A DNA stretch of 64,000 bases from DASSUW01 sp963830725 (GCA_963830725.1 CAWHNO010000017.1:186001-250000); one strand, 5' to 3'; positions 49,761 through 62,938 are shown, counted from the first letter of the stretch. Notes: generated by a model not told the origin, from the letters alone. Made by a program: numbers and translations.

Positions 49761-50353
49761 GTCAGCGTCCCCTTCGTGGAGGGGACCCCGGTCTCGCGCG
49801 GGTCGACGGCGACCGCCGCCCTCAACGCGCGCGCGAACGCCTTGAAGCAGGCCTCGATCATGTGGTGGGCGTTCGTCCCCGTCTGCAGGTCGAGGTGCAG
49901 CGTGAGCCGCCCGGCGGACGCGATGGCGCGGAAGAACTCCTCGGCCAGCTCGTGCTCGAACCCGGCGATGTCGCCCGCCGGCAGGCGCTCGAAGCCGCTG
50001 ATGGCCGCGAAGGGGCGGCCGGAGATGTCGATCGCGCACAGCGCGCGCGCCTCGTCCATGGGCACGATCGCCTGCCCGTAGCGGGCGATGCCGCGCCGCT
50101 CGCCGAGCGCCTGGTCGAGCGCCTGGCCGAACACGATCCCGGTGTCCTCGACCGTGTGGTGGGCGCCGGTCTGGAGGTCGCCCGTGACCTTGACCTCGAG
50201 GTCGAGCCGGCCGTGGCGGGCGAGCAGGTCGAGCATGTGGTCGAGGAAGCCGACGCCGGTCTCGCGGCTGCCCGCGCCGGCGCCGTCGAGGCCGAGCGTG
50301 AGCGTGACGTCGGTCTCGCCGGTGGTGCGGGTGATCTTGGCGGTGCGGGTCAT
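49757..50353 (-). CDS. hisB: Imidazoleglycerol-phosphate dehydratase
   Basis: 198 aa, ATG at 50353 overlapping the hisD stop (ATGA). Metal-binding histidine motifs G-F-L-D-H-M-L, G-A-H-H-T-V-E-D and N-A-H-H-M-I-E-A are complete. It dehydrates IGP to imidazole acetol phosphate, a Mn-dependent 24-mer. It is a monofunctional form, without the phosphatase domain found in enteric HisB. Confidence 0.95.
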   Translation of the reverse strand: MTRTAKITRTTGETDVTLTLGLDGAGAGSRETGVGFLDHMLDLLARHGRLDLEVKVTGDLQTGAHHTVEDTGIVFGQALDQALGERRGIARYGQAIVPMDEARALCAIDISGRPFAAISGFERLPAGDIAGFEHELAEEFFRAIASAGRLTLHLDLQTGTNAHHMIEACFKAFARALRAAVAVDPRETGVPSTKGTLT

Positions 50354-51571
50354 CGCGACGGCGGATTCTCCCGGATCTCCATCGAGGCGGCGTGGTGCTC
50401 GAAGCCCTCGGCGCGGGCGATCGGCGCGCCGGCGCGCGCCAGGGCGGGCGCGGCGCGGCCCACACGGACCTCTGCCATGCGGCGGCGGAAGTGGCGCGCC
50501 GAGAGGCCGGAGGCGAAGCGGGCGGCGCCGTCGGTGGGCAGCGTGTGGTTCGAACCCGCCACGTAGTCGCCGAATGCGGTGCCGGACTCGATGCCGACGA
50601 ACAGGCAGCCGGCGTTGCGCACGCGCGGGGCGAGTTGCTCCGCCGCCCCGCCCGCCAGCTGGAGGTGCTCGGGGGCGAGCGCCTCGGCGAAGGCGAGCGC
50701 GGCCTCGAGATCCGCCCGCACCGTCACGCCCACCTGCAGTGCGTCCAGCAGCGCCTCGTCGTCGCTCACCGCCACCACCAGCGACCCCTCGCCGTGTTCC
50801 GCCTGCGCCAGGAGGTCGAGCCTGAGCGGCTCGGGATCCGCGCCGGCGGAGGCGATGACCGTGAGGTCGCTCGGCCCGGCGAAGCCGTCGATCCCCACGA
50901 AGCCGGACACCTGCCGCTTGGCCTCCTGCACCCACAGGCTGCCGGGACCGACGATGACGTCGACGGGCCGGATCGTCTCGGTGCCGTACGCGAGCGACGG
51001 CGATCGCCTGCGCCCCGCCCATGCGGTAGACCTCGTCGGCCTCGCACAGCGCCGCGGCGGCGAGGATGACCGGGTGGCCGGGCGCGGCCACGACGACCTC
51101 GTCGACGCCGGCCGCGCGGGCGGTCACGGCGCCCATGACCACCGAGGACGGGTAGGGGTGGCGGCCGCCGGGCGCGTAGACCGCCGCACGCCGGACCGGG
51201 ACCTCGCGCAGGCGGACCGTCTGGCCCTCGGGCAGCGAGACCTCGGCCTCGGGATCGATCCCCGCCTCGGCCACGGCGCGGACGTTCGCCGCCGCGCGCT
51301 TCAGGCCGGCCCGAACCGCGGGGTCGAGCGCGTCGAGCGCTGCCGCGAGCTCGTCCGGGGGCACGATCACGGGGCTCGTGCGGCCGGCCGACGACGCGGT
51401 CGTCGCGCCGCCGAACCGCGCCTCGTACTCGCGCAGCGCCTCGTCGCCCCGCTCGCGGACGGCGGCGACGATCTGCGCGACATCGTCGGTCACCGACTCG
51501 GGCGCGGGCACGGTCGCGCGGACGCGCGCCGCGACGTCGGCGGCGGTCTCCACCGTGCACTCAAGCCGCAC
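50350..51571 (-). CDS. hisD: Histidinol dehydrogenase, one frameshift
   Basis: About 406 aa from a GTG at 51571, overlapping hisG by 11 bp. Conserved segments: Y-A-P-G-G-R-H-P-Y-P-S-S-V, then M-G-G-A-Q-A-I-A. An extra base at about 50996-51000 disrupts the frame; corrected reading gives A-I-A-V-L-A-Y-G-T-E-T-I, V-D-V-I-V-G-P-G, and F-V-G-I-D-G-F-A-G-P-S-D. The C-terminal G-S-N-H-T-L-P-T motif with the zinc-ligand region is intact. It oxidises histidinol to histidine with two NAD. Its neighbours hisB and hisG overlap, so the indel is probably an assembly error. Confidence 0.92.
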
Positions 51572-52193
51572 GGATGCGCTCCACCAGCCGGTCGATCGCC
51601 GCCGCCTTGAGCTTGTGCGCGACCGGGTTGGCGATCAGCCGGGCGGTCGAGGCGGCGATCTCCTCGCGGATCACGAGCCCGTTCTCGCGCAGCGTCGTGC
51701 CGGTGGCGGTGAGGTCGACGATCCCCTCCACCAGGCCGGTCAGCGGCGCCAGCTCGACCGAGCCCTTCACCTCCACGATCTCCGCCTGCCGGCCGGTGCG
51801 CTCGAAGTAGCGGGCGGCGATCTTCGGATACTTGGTCGCCACGCGCATCACGCCGAGCCGCCGCAGCGCCTCGGCCGCCGGGTTCTCGCCGTCGACCGTC
51901 GCGAACACCATCCGGCACGGCCCGAAGCCGAGGTCGAGCAGCTCGTAGACGTCGCGCTCGGCCTGCTCGGCGAGCACGTCCTTGCCGGTGATGCCGAGGT
52001 CGGCGGCGCCCGCCTCGACGTACGTCGGCACGTCCGAGGGGCGCATCGTCACGATGCCCGCGTCCTCGAACAGCAGCTTGCGGTCGTTCGACCGCACCTC
52101 GGCCGTGTCCACGCCGAGGCGGTCGAGCAGGTCGAGCGTGTCGCCCAGCAGCGCGCCGCGCGGCACGGCCAGCCGCAGGTCCTCAATGCTCAA
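51561..52193 (-). CDS. hisG: ATP phosphoribosyltransferase, short catalytic form
   Basis: 210 aa from a TTG at 52193 (L-S-I-E-D-L), preceded by GGAGG with 6-nt spacing. The two-domain catalytic core is present, with the PRPP-binding T-G-T-T-L-R-E-N-G and E-A-G-A-A-D-L-G-I. The regulatory C-terminal domain is absent, the short HisG that needs HisZ, whose gene is immediately upstream. First step of histidine synthesis. The start codon lies within a hairpin arm (52187-52234), suggesting translational control. Confidence 0.92.
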   Translation of the reverse strand: MSIEDLRLAVPRGALLGDTLDLLDRLGVDTAEVRSNDRKLLFEDAGIVTMRPSDVPTYVEAGAADLGITGKDVLAEQAERDVYELLDLGFGPCRMVFATVDGENPAAEALRRLGVMRVATKYPKIAARYFERTGRQAEIVEVKGSVELAPLTGLVEGIVDLTATGTTLRENGLVIREEIAASTARLIANPVAHKLKAAAIDRLVERIRAA

Positions 52194-52234
52194 GACACGC
52201 CTCCCCCGTCCCGAGCGAGCTGTGAGTCTTGAGC
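52187..52234 (-). promoter_or_regulatory. Inverted repeat spanning the hisZ-hisG junction
   Basis: On the minus strand TGCTCAAGAC (52234-52225) and GTCTTGAGCA (52196-52187) pair perfectly over a 28-base loop. The loop carries the hisG ribosome binding site GGAGG and the 3' arm contains the TTG start, so folding would sequester the start while exposing the site in the loop. The first arm lies 2 bases after the hisZ stop. Confidence 0.55.
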
Positions 52235-52236
52235 AC

Positions 52237-53166
52237 TCATCGCCCCTCCCCCACGCGTGCGATGTGCAGCCGCTCCACGTTCAGCGCCCAGCCGCAGGCC
52301 GGCAGGTCGCGGCCGAAGCGGCCGAGCAGGTCGTCGTAGCGCCCGCCGCCGCCCATCGGGGCGCCGAGCGCCGCGTCGTAGACCTCGAAGACCGCGCCCG
52401 TGTAGTAGTCGAGGTCGCGGATCAGCCCGAGATCGAAGATCACGCGCGCCGCGATCTCGGGCGTCAGCAGGTCGTGCACGGCGCGCAGCTCGCCGGCCTC
52501 CGGGATCCCCTCCAGGACCTCGACGCCGCCGCGCAGCTGCGGCACGCGGACCAGCTCGTCATGCCCGTGCGCCTCGACCTCGCGCGCCAGCCCGACGAAA
52601 TCGCGCGTCACCAGCTCGTGCAGGATCTGCGGCCGGGCGCCCTCGGGCACGGCGAGCCGGTCGAGCAGGCGCCGGTAGAGCGAGGCGTCGCCCAGCCCGA
52701 TCCGGTAGTTCTCCAGCCCGGCCGCGTCGAGTCCCGCGCACAGCACGGACAGGGCCTCGGCGGTGCCGTCGGGGCCGGGCGCGCCGACCAGCTCGAGCCC
52801 GGCCTGCAGCATCTCGCGCGCCTGGCCGCGCTGCGGGCGCACGGAGCGGTAGGCGTGGGCGAAGTAGCAGAAGCGCAGCGGCGGCTCGGCGCTGCCGTAG
52901 CGCGCCGCGACGACACGAGCGATCGGGATCGTCATGTCCGAGCGCAGGACGAGCACGTTGCCGTGCTCGTCGAACAGCTTGTAGGCGGGATCGGCCGCCC
53001 GCGGGTCGCCGCGCGTGAGCACCTCCTCGTACTCGAGCGCAGGCGTGGCGATCTCGCCGTAGCCGGAGGATTCGAACACGCCCCGGATCGCCTCGGTGAT
53101 GGCGCGCAGCTCGCGCATCTCGTCCGGGAGGACGTCGCGCGTGCCGCTGGGGATGGGGTGGATCAC
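52237..53166 (-). CDS. hisZ: ATP phosphoribosyltransferase regulatory subunit
   Basis: 309 aa from a GTG at 53166 overlapping the murA stop (GTGA). It is a histidyl-tRNA synthetase paralogue lacking the anticodon domain: I-P-S-G-T-R-D-V-L-P (about 4-13), motif-2-like L-R-S-D-M-T-I-P-I-A-R-V, and G-A-P-M-G-G-G-G-R-Y-D-D-L-L-G-R-F-G. It forms the octamer with short HisG and confers histidine feedback. It lies in the murA-hisZ-hisG order. Confidence 0.92.
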   Translation of the reverse strand: MIHPIPSGTRDVLPDEMRELRAITEAIRGVFESSGYGEIATPALEYEEVLTRGDPRAADPAYKLFDEHGNVLVLRSDMTIPIARVVAARYGSAEPPLRFCYFAHAYRSVRPQRGQAREMLQAGLELVGAPGPDGTAEALSVLCAGLDAAGLENYRIGLGDASLYRRLLDRLAVPEGARPQILHELVTRDFVGLAREVEAHGHDELVRVPQLRGGVEVLEGIPEAGELRAVHDLLTPEIAARVIFDLGLIRDLDYYTGAVFEVYDAALGAPMGGGGRYDDLLGRFGRDLPACGWALNVERLHIARVGEGR

Positions 53167-54446
53167 GCCCCGACGCGCTCGATCCGCGCCCCGAGCGCGC
53201 GCAGGCGCTCGTCGATCCGCTCGTATCCCCTGTCGATCTGCTGGACGTTGTGGATCTCGCTCGTTCCCTCGGCGCACAGCGCCGCGATCAGCTTGGCCAT
53301 GCCCGCCCGGATGTCGGGCGAGGACAGGCGCTGGCCGCGGAGGCGGCGCGGGCCGATGATGATGGCGCGGTGCGGGTCGCAGATCGTGATCTCCGCCCCC
53401 ATCGTGATCAGCTCGTCGACGAAGAACAGGCGGTTCTCGAACATCTTCTCGAAGATCAGCACCGAGCCCTGGGACTGGGTGGCGAGCGCGACCGCGATGC
53501 TCGTCAGGTCGGCCGGGAACGCGGGCCACGGGCCGTCCTCGACCTTGGACTGGTAGTCGCCCGCGTCGCGCTCGACCACGAGCTCCTGCCCGGCGGGGAT
53601 CACGATGTCGTCGCCGTCGAGCTGGGAGCGCAGGCCGAGGCGCTGGAAGACCAGCCGGATCATCCGCATGTCGTCGGGCACGCAGCCCTCGATCCGCAGC
53701 TCCCCGCCGGTCACGCCGGCGAGCGCCATGAACGAGGCGATCTCGATGTGGTCAGGCGTGACGGTGTGCTCGCAGCCGCCGAGCGAGCCCATCCCGTGGA
53801 CCTGCATGACGTTGGAGCCGATGCCCTCGATGGCGGCGCCCATCTTGTTGAGCATGCGCGCCACGTCCTGCACGTGCGGCTCGGAGGCGGCGTTGCGGAT
53901 GACGGTCGTGCCGTCGATCAGGGCCGACGCCATGAGCGCGTTCTCCGTGCCCATCACGGACGGCTCGTCCATCAGGAAGTCGCACGCCTTCAGGCCGCCG
54001 TTGGCGGTGATCTTGATGTCGCGCCCGTGCTCGACCGTGGCGCCCAGGGCGCGGAACGCGTCGAGGTGCGGGTCGAGCCGGCGGCGGCCGATGACGTCGC
54101 CGCCCGGCGGTGGCATCAGCGCCGAGCCGAAGCGGCCCAGCAGCGGGCCGGCGGTCAGGAACGAGGCGCGGATCCGCTCGGCCAGGGGGGCGCTCACGTC
54201 GGTGCCGCGGACCTCGTCGGCCTGCAGCGAGACGGTGTTCTCGGCCTGCCACCCGACGCGCACGCCGAGGTCGGCGAGGAGCGCCAGCATCGCCTCGACA
54301 TCGCGGATCCGCGGGACGTTGTGCAGCACCACCCGCTCGTCGGTGAGCAGGCTGCAGGCGAGCAGCGGCAGCGCCGCGTTCTTGTTGCCGGCGGGCACGA
54401 TCGTGCCTGACAGCGGCACCCCGCCCTCGATCAGGAGCTTTTCCAT
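53163..54446 (-). CDS. murA: UDP-N-acetylglucosamine 1-carboxyvinyltransferase with Asp in place of the fosfomycin-reactive Cys
   Basis: 427 aa, ATG at 54446. The first 30 residues (V-P-A-G-N-K-N-A-A-L-P) are typical. The catalytic loop reads P-P-P-G-G-D-V-I-G-R-R-R-L-D-P-H with Asp117 where E. coli has Cys115. Mycobacterium tuberculosis MurA also has Asp117 and is insensitive to fosfomycin, so the same is predicted here. It transfers enolpyruvate to UDP-GlcNAc, the first committed step of peptidoglycan synthesis. Its gene heads the his cluster, coupled to hisZ. Confidence 0.93.
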   Translation of the reverse strand: MEKLLIEGGVPLSGTIVPAGNKNAALPLLACSLLTDERVVLHNVPRIRDVEAMLALLADLGVRVGWQAENTVSLQADEVRGTDVSAPLAERIRASFLTAGPLLGRFGSALMPPPGGDVIGRRRLDPHLDAFRALGATVEHGRDIKITANGGLKACDFLMDEPSVMGTENALMASALIDGTTVIRNAASEPHVQDVARMLNKMGAAIEGIGSNVMQVHGMGSLGGCEHTVTPDHIEIASFMALAGVTGGELRIEGCVPDDMRMIRLVFQRLGLRSQLDGDDIVIPAGQELVVERDAGDYQSKVEDGPWPAFPADLTSIAVALATQSQGSVLIFEKMFENRLFFVDELITMGAEITICDPHRAIIIGPRRLRGQRLSSPDIRAGMAKLIAALCAEGTSEIHNVQQIDRGYERIDERLRALGARIERVGA

Positions 54447-54492
54447 GAGCGTGGAGGGGCTAGGGCCCCGAGGCTGGGCTAGGGTAACAGCC

Positions 54493-55077
54493 ATGTCTGA
54501 GCCTCTTTCGCGGGAACAGGCCTGGGACCTGTTCTGCTCCTGGACGGAGTCGGAGTCGCTGCGCCGGCACGTGCTGGCGGTGGAGGCCGCGATGCGCGCG
54601 TACGCCCGTCGTTTCGGCGAGGACGAGGAGATCTGGGGCCTTGTCGGGATGCTGCACGACCTCGACTACGAGCGGCATCCGGACCTCGAGACGGGCCATC
54701 CCCGCGTGGCGCTGAAGGAGCTCGAGCAGCAGGGCTTCTCGCCCGAGTTCGTGCGCGCCGTGGCCTCCCATGCCGACTTCCTCGAGGTCCCGCGCGAGTC
54801 GGCGATGGAGAAGACGCTGTACGCGGTCGACGAGCTGTGCGGCTTCGTGATGGCGTGCGCCTACGTGCGGCCCGAGGGCATCCACGGGATGACACCCAAG
54901 TCGGTCAAGAAGAAGATGAAGACGCCCGCCTTCGCGGCCGCGGTCGACCGCGAGGCGATGCGCGAGGGCGCTGCGGAGCTGGGCGTGGACTTCGACGAGC
55001 ACGTGGCCTTCGTGATCGCCGCGCTCGACGAGCACGCGGAGGCTCTCGGCCTCGACGGCCGCGGGGCGGTGGCCTGA
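54493..55077 (+). CDS. HD-domain phosphohydrolase family protein
   Basis: 194 aa, ATG at 54493, divergent from murA with 46 bp. The HD motif V-G-M-L-H-D-L-D-Y-E (about 53-62) follows a helix with S-E-S-L-R-R-H-V-L-A-V-E; a further His-containing motif is G-H-P (about 75-77) and A-S-H-A-D-F-L near 97. It resembles HD proteins of the YfbR/HDIG type with a C-terminal helical extension. The substrate is unknown. It is fused by TGATG to the next gene, so the two are co-translated. Confidence 0.8.
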   Translation: MSEPLSREQAWDLFCSWTESESLRRHVLAVEAAMRAYARRFGEDEEIWGLVGMLHDLDYERHPDLETGHPRVALKELEQQGFSPEFVRAVASHADFLEVPRESAMEKTLYAVDELCGFVMACAYVRPEGIHGMTPKSVKKKMKTPAFAAAVDREAMREGAAELGVDFDEHVAFVIAALDEHAEALGLDGRGAVA

Positions 55078-56171
55078 TGCGGATCGTCGTGCTGGAGGGC
55101 GACGAGACCGGCCAGGAGCTGCTCGAGCAGTCGCTGCGGGTGCTCGACCCGGAGGTGCTGGGGATCGAGGTGGAGCAGCAGAGCTTCGACCTGTCGCTGG
55201 AGCGGCGGCGCGAGACCGGCAACGACGTGGTGCTGGAGGCGGCGCGCGCGATGCGCGAGGCCGGCTACGGCATCAAGGCGGCGACCGTGACGCCCGAGGG
55301 CAAGGACGACGTCGGCTCCCCCAACCGCATCCTGCGCGAGGAGGTCGGCGGCAAGGTGATCGTCCGCACGGGCCGGCGGATCCCGGGCGTGGTCGGGCCG
55401 GTGTCGGGCGTGTTCCACCCGATCGCCGTCGTGCGGATGGCGATCGAGGACGCCTACGGCGCCAAGCAGTGGCGCGAGGGTTCCGAGGGCTCGGTGGACG
55501 AGGTCGCGTACCGGACCGAGAAGGTCACGCGCTCGACCTGCCGCGCGGTGGCCGAGTACGCCTTCCAGACCGCCGAGCGGATGGAGGCGCGCGTCTACGG
55601 CGGCCCGAAGTGGACCGTCTCCCCCGTCTACGAGGGCATGCTCAAGGAGGAGATGGACCGGGCGGCCGAGCGGCACTCGGAGGTCGGCTACCAGCCCGTC
55701 CTGATCGACGCCACGTACGCGGGGCTGCTCACCGGCGCCACCGAGACACCGCTCGTGATCCCCGCCCTGAACCGCGACGGCGACTGCCTGTCGGACATGG
55801 TGCTGCCGATGTTCGGCTCGATCGCGGGCGCCGAGTCGGTGCTGCTGGCCTTCGACGACGACTACGACGTCGACGTCGCGATGGCCGAGGCGCCGCACGG
55901 CACGGCTCCGTCGCTGATGGGCAAGGATCTGGCGAACCCGATGGCGATGCTGCTGGCGTGCGGGGCAGTTCTGAGCTACGCGGGCGCGGCGGGCGTCTCG
56001 GGCGCCGAGCGGGCGTCGCGGGCGATCTACGAGGGTGTGCTCGAGACCGTGGCGACCGGGACGAAGACGATCGACCTCGGCGGCCACGCCACGACCAGCG
56101 AGTTCACCGACGCGGTGGTCGAAAAGGTGCGCACGAAGGTCGACGTCTGGTCATCGCTCGGCACGCGCTGA
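55077..56171 (+). CDS. Isocitrate/isopropylmalate dehydrogenase-family protein
   Basis: 364 aa, ATG at 55077. The N-terminus I-V-V-L-E-G-D-E-T-G-Q-E-L is the start of the family (L-x-G-D-x-x-G). P-E-G-K-D-D-V-G-S-P-N-R-I-L-R follows, then D-A-T-Y-A-G-L-L-T and A-E-A-P-H-G-T-A-P-S-L-M-G-K-D-L-A-N-P near the end. In family members the A-P-H-G-T/S motif is close to the NAD site and D-x-x-x-D metal ligands are usual. The sequence deviates from standard Icd and LeuB, so the exact hydroxyacid is open. It ends 21 bp into the DUF389 gene (convergent). Confidence 0.85.
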   Translation: MRIVVLEGDETGQELLEQSLRVLDPEVLGIEVEQQSFDLSLERRRETGNDVVLEAARAMREAGYGIKAATVTPEGKDDVGSPNRILREEVGGKVIVRTGRRIPGVVGPVSGVFHPIAVVRMAIEDAYGAKQWREGSEGSVDEVAYRTEKVTRSTCRAVAEYAFQTAERMEARVYGGPKWTVSPVYEGMLKEEMDRAAERHSEVGYQPVLIDATYAGLLTGATETPLVIPALNRDGDCLSDMVLPMFGSIAGAESVLLAFDDDYDVDVAMAEAPHGTAPSLMGKDLANPMAMLLACGAVLSYAGAAGVSGAERASRAIYEGVLETVATGTKTIDLGGHATTSEFTDAVVEKVRTKVDVWSSLGTR

Positions 56172-57089
56172 GCGTCGCCGGGCATAGAGCATCCGCTGGA
56201 CCGTCAGCACGAGCGTGCCGGCCACGACGATCGAGACGAGGTTGAGGGCGAGCTGGGCCAGCGAGCCGGTCCAGCCGTCGCGGTCGCCGTAGGCCGCGGC
56301 GACGCCGATGTTGGCGGCCGCCGGGATCGTGGTCACCGAGATCAGCACGCCGATCAGCGCGCCCGACTTCGCGGTCGAGAGCGAGAGCATGCCGGCGGCG
56401 CCCGCGCAGAAGGCGACGATCACCGTGAAGGCGTCGGGACTCGAGATCAGGTTGGCGATCCCGTGGTCCTCGGCGGTGAAGTCCTCCGGTGTGAGCTCGG
56501 TGGCCTTGAACACGAGGCTGACGAGGAAGACGCCGATGATGGCCAGGGGGAAGCCGACCGCGAGGGCGACGCCGGAGCGCACGGCCAGGTCGCGCCGGCG
56601 CTGCACGAGCGCGACGCAGAAGCCTGCGATCGGGCCGAACTCGGGCCCGACGACCATCGCGCCGACGATCAGGATCTCCGAGTCGAGGTAGATGCCGACC
56701 GCCGCGATCAGCGCGGCCAGGACCATGAAGAGCAGGAAGACGCCGGAGAGCTCGACGCTCTCGCTCGTCCGCTGCTCGACCTCCTCCCAGACCACGGCGT
56801 CGCTCGGCGCGCCCGGCGCCTGGCGCTCGGCCTCGTCGGCGGCCTTCGAGATGGCCGTGTCGATCGGCAGCAGCGTGATCGAGCCGCGCTCGCGCAGGTC
56901 GAGCGCCTTCAGGTCGCTGAGGATGACGCTCGCGTCCTCGCGCGCGACGTCACACAGGATCACGTCGCCGTCAGGCCGCTGAGCGCGGGCGTCGAGCCGG
57001 ACGATGTTGATGACCGAGGCGGTGCGGGTCAGCACCTCCATGACCCGCTCGGTCAGCTCGGGCGGCGAGACGATCCGCAGGTGGACCAC
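56151..57089 (-). CDS. DUF389-family membrane protein
   Basis: 312 aa from a GTG at 57089. A soluble N-terminal ACT-like segment (about 1-80) with L-R-I-V-S-P-P-E-L-T-E-R-V-M-E-V-L is followed by the DUF389 region with five or six membrane helices (about 115-135, 140-165, 172-195, 215-245, 270-295) and A-M-V-V-G-P-E-F-G-P-I-A-G. The family (TIGR00341) is widespread, with unknown function; it may be a transporter. Convergent with the dehydrogenase-family gene. Confidence 0.85.
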   Translation of the reverse strand: MVHLRIVSPPELTERVMEVLTRTASVINIVRLDARAQRPDGDVILCDVAREDASVILSDLKALDLRERGSITLLPIDTAISKAADEAERQAPGAPSDAVVWEEVEQRTSESVELSGVFLLFMVLAALIAAVGIYLDSEILIVGAMVVGPEFGPIAGFCVALVQRRRDLAVRSGVALAVGFPLAIIGVFLVSLVFKATELTPEDFTAEDHGIANLISSPDAFTVIVAFCAGAAGMLSLSTAKSGALIGVLISVTTIPAAANIGVAAAYGDRDGWTGSLAQLALNLVSIVVAGTLVLTVQRMLYARRRSARAER

Positions 57090-57805
57090 GGCGGGCAGCG
57101 TAACCGCGCGGCGCTACCTGTTCTTCGCTGCGTGCTGGCGGTCTGGGGCACGGCGAGCCCGGCGATACGGGACGCCCCGCGGCTCAACGAGCTCGCCGCG
57201 CCCTCGTAGCCCGGCGCCGCGCACCGGCCATCGGCGGTCGCCCCTCGGATGCGATTTGTCGCCGTCTGCAAGATCGCTTGCATCCGCCGTGGTCCCGATT
57301 CGCGGCCGCAGAGCCAAATTCGTGGGGTCTGCCAACCGGGGGGCCGCACGTTGCGGGTTCCGTCCGACCCCGTACCTAGTCTGCCGAACACATGTTCCCC
57401 CCGACGACCACCGGCCGCCCGACGAAGCGCTCGCTCAGCGAGCTGGTGCGCTCGGCCGTGCACACGGCCGCGGAGTTCGCGACGCTGGGCGAGGCACAGG
57501 CTCCGGAGCGGGTTCCGCCCCGGGCCCACACCGCCCCCACACGCGAGCACCCGCACCGCCGGCCACTCGGTCGTCACCCGCGCAGACGCCGGCCAAATGC
57601 GGCCGTCCCACGCGCGCAGGTCTGCGTCTCGCCGGTCCCCCATCGGCCGGCACGGGGCGCCTGACCACCCCGCCCCGCCGGCGTCCGGTCTGGGAGGACG
57701 GGCGCGCCGGTCGGGCACACAGCTCCAATGCACTCGGGCCGCCTGGTTGGCGGCTCGAGCGCCTTGGGGCGGGACATCGGCCCGATGACGCACGCCACAA
57801 ACGCG
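57090..57805. other. Long non-coding or weakly coding stretch between DUF389 and the rRNA operon
   Basis: About 716 bp with no recognisable protein homologue in any frame. It contains a short palindrome TGCAAG-ATCG-CTTGCA (57277-57292) and one ORF from an ATG at 57392 that could be leaderless; the rest is GC-rich with several Arg/Pro-rich shadow frames. No rRNA or tRNA was found in it. Confidence 0.5.
57392..57664 (+). CDS. Possible small hypothetical protein, weak support
   Basis: 90 aa from the ATG at 57392. A possible -10 TAGTCT at 57377-57382 would give a transcript starting close to the ATG, hence leaderless. The N-terminal third (T-K-R-S-L-S-E-L-V-R-S-A-V-H-T-A-A-E-F) looks coding; the remaining Arg/Pro/His-rich part resembles a shadow frame. 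It has no recognised domain. It may be a truncated remnant, or not a gene at all. Confidence 0.25.
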   Translation: MFPPTTTGRPTKRSLSELVRSAVHTAAEFATLGEAQAPERVPPRAHTAPTREHPHRRPLGRHPRRRRPNAAVPRAQVCVSPVPHRPARGA

Positions 57806-57832
57806 ACGAGCCGCCCAAGCAGGGCGGCTCGT
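57806..57832 (-). terminator. Rho-independent terminator of the rRNA operon
   Basis: On the minus strand ACGAGCCGCCC pairs with GGGCGGCTCGT (11 bp, loop of 5 bases), ending about 10 bp beyond the 5S gene and followed by TCGCGTTTGTGG. It is the expected end of the 16S-23S-5S transcript. Confidence 0.75.
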
Positions 57833-57841
57833 GGAGAAGAA

Positions 57842-57957
57842 CCGGCGGCGACCTACTCTCCCAGGCCCGTGAAGGCCAAGTACCATCGGCGCTGTGGGGC
57901 TTAACTGCTCTGTTCGGAATGGGAAGAGGTGTTTCCCCCACGCCAAAGCCACCGGAA
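57842..57957 (-). rRNA. rrf: 5S ribosomal RNA
   Basis: Reads as a complete 5S RNA on the minus strand: a TCCGGTGGCTTT start, the internal ATTCCGAACAGAGCAGTTAA and AGCGCCGATGGTACTTGG, and the complementary GGTCGCCGCCGG end. Ends are estimated from conserved pairing of the terminal stem (TCCGGTGGC with GTCGCCGCCGG), uncertain by a few bases. Confidence 0.9.
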
Positions 57958-57994
57958 ACTTGTCAAGACCGCGCCGGCCGTCAGGCCGCATCCT

Positions 57995-58019
57995 CGCGGA
58001 CCCTCAAAACTGCACAACC
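57995..58019 (-). other. 3' arm of the pre-23S processing stem
   Basis: CGCGGACCCTCAAAACTGCACAACC is complementary in the transcript to the 5' flank at 61145-61169 (22 of 25 bases match as an inverted copy). Together they form the long duplex that releases pre-23S by RNase III-type cutting. A short run of the same bases recurs around 16S, so the elements are related. Confidence 0.65.
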
Positions 58020-58047
58020 CGCCAACCTCGGGTACCACTAAAAATAT

Positions 58048-61036
<2,989 letters not shown>

Positions 61037-61144
61037 GATCGCCGAATTCGCTGACGCGAATTCGGTTGCGGCATTTGCTAGCGCAAAAATCCCGCGGCCG
61101 AATCCGGTCACGCGAATCGGACGGTGATACCCGTTTGTTGGCAT

Positions 61145-61169
61145 GGCTGTGCAGTTTTCAAGGTCCGCG
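61145..61169 (-). other. 5' arm of the pre-23S processing stem
   Basis: GGCTGTGCAGTTTTCAAGGTCCGCG; pairs with 57995-58019 as described there. Confidence 0.65.
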
Positions 61170-61197
61170 AAGAGGCGCACGCCCGGTCTGGGCGCTC

Positions 61198-61226
61198 GGT
61201 CTCTCAAAACTCAACAGCATGGGCGC
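61198..61226 (-). other. 3' arm of the pre-16S processing stem
   Basis: This 29-base segment (central AAAACTCAACAGCATG on the plus strand) is the inverted counterpart of the 5' flank at 63123-63152, allowing a duplex of about 25 bp with a few mismatches to enclose 16S. Confidence 0.65.
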
Positions 61227-61390
61227 ACGAGACGAGCTCGGGCGCCCCAGGTCCGGTCGACGTTTCGGTAGCCGCTCCGGCCGCCCGGCACGAGGCCGAG
61301 GACCGGGCCCGCCACGAGGACGGGCCGATGGCTGCGCCGGCGCGGTCTGCGCCGGCCGCCTGAGCGACCGCTCCAATCCTGGAGCTTCCC

Positions 61391-62938
<1,548 letters not shown>

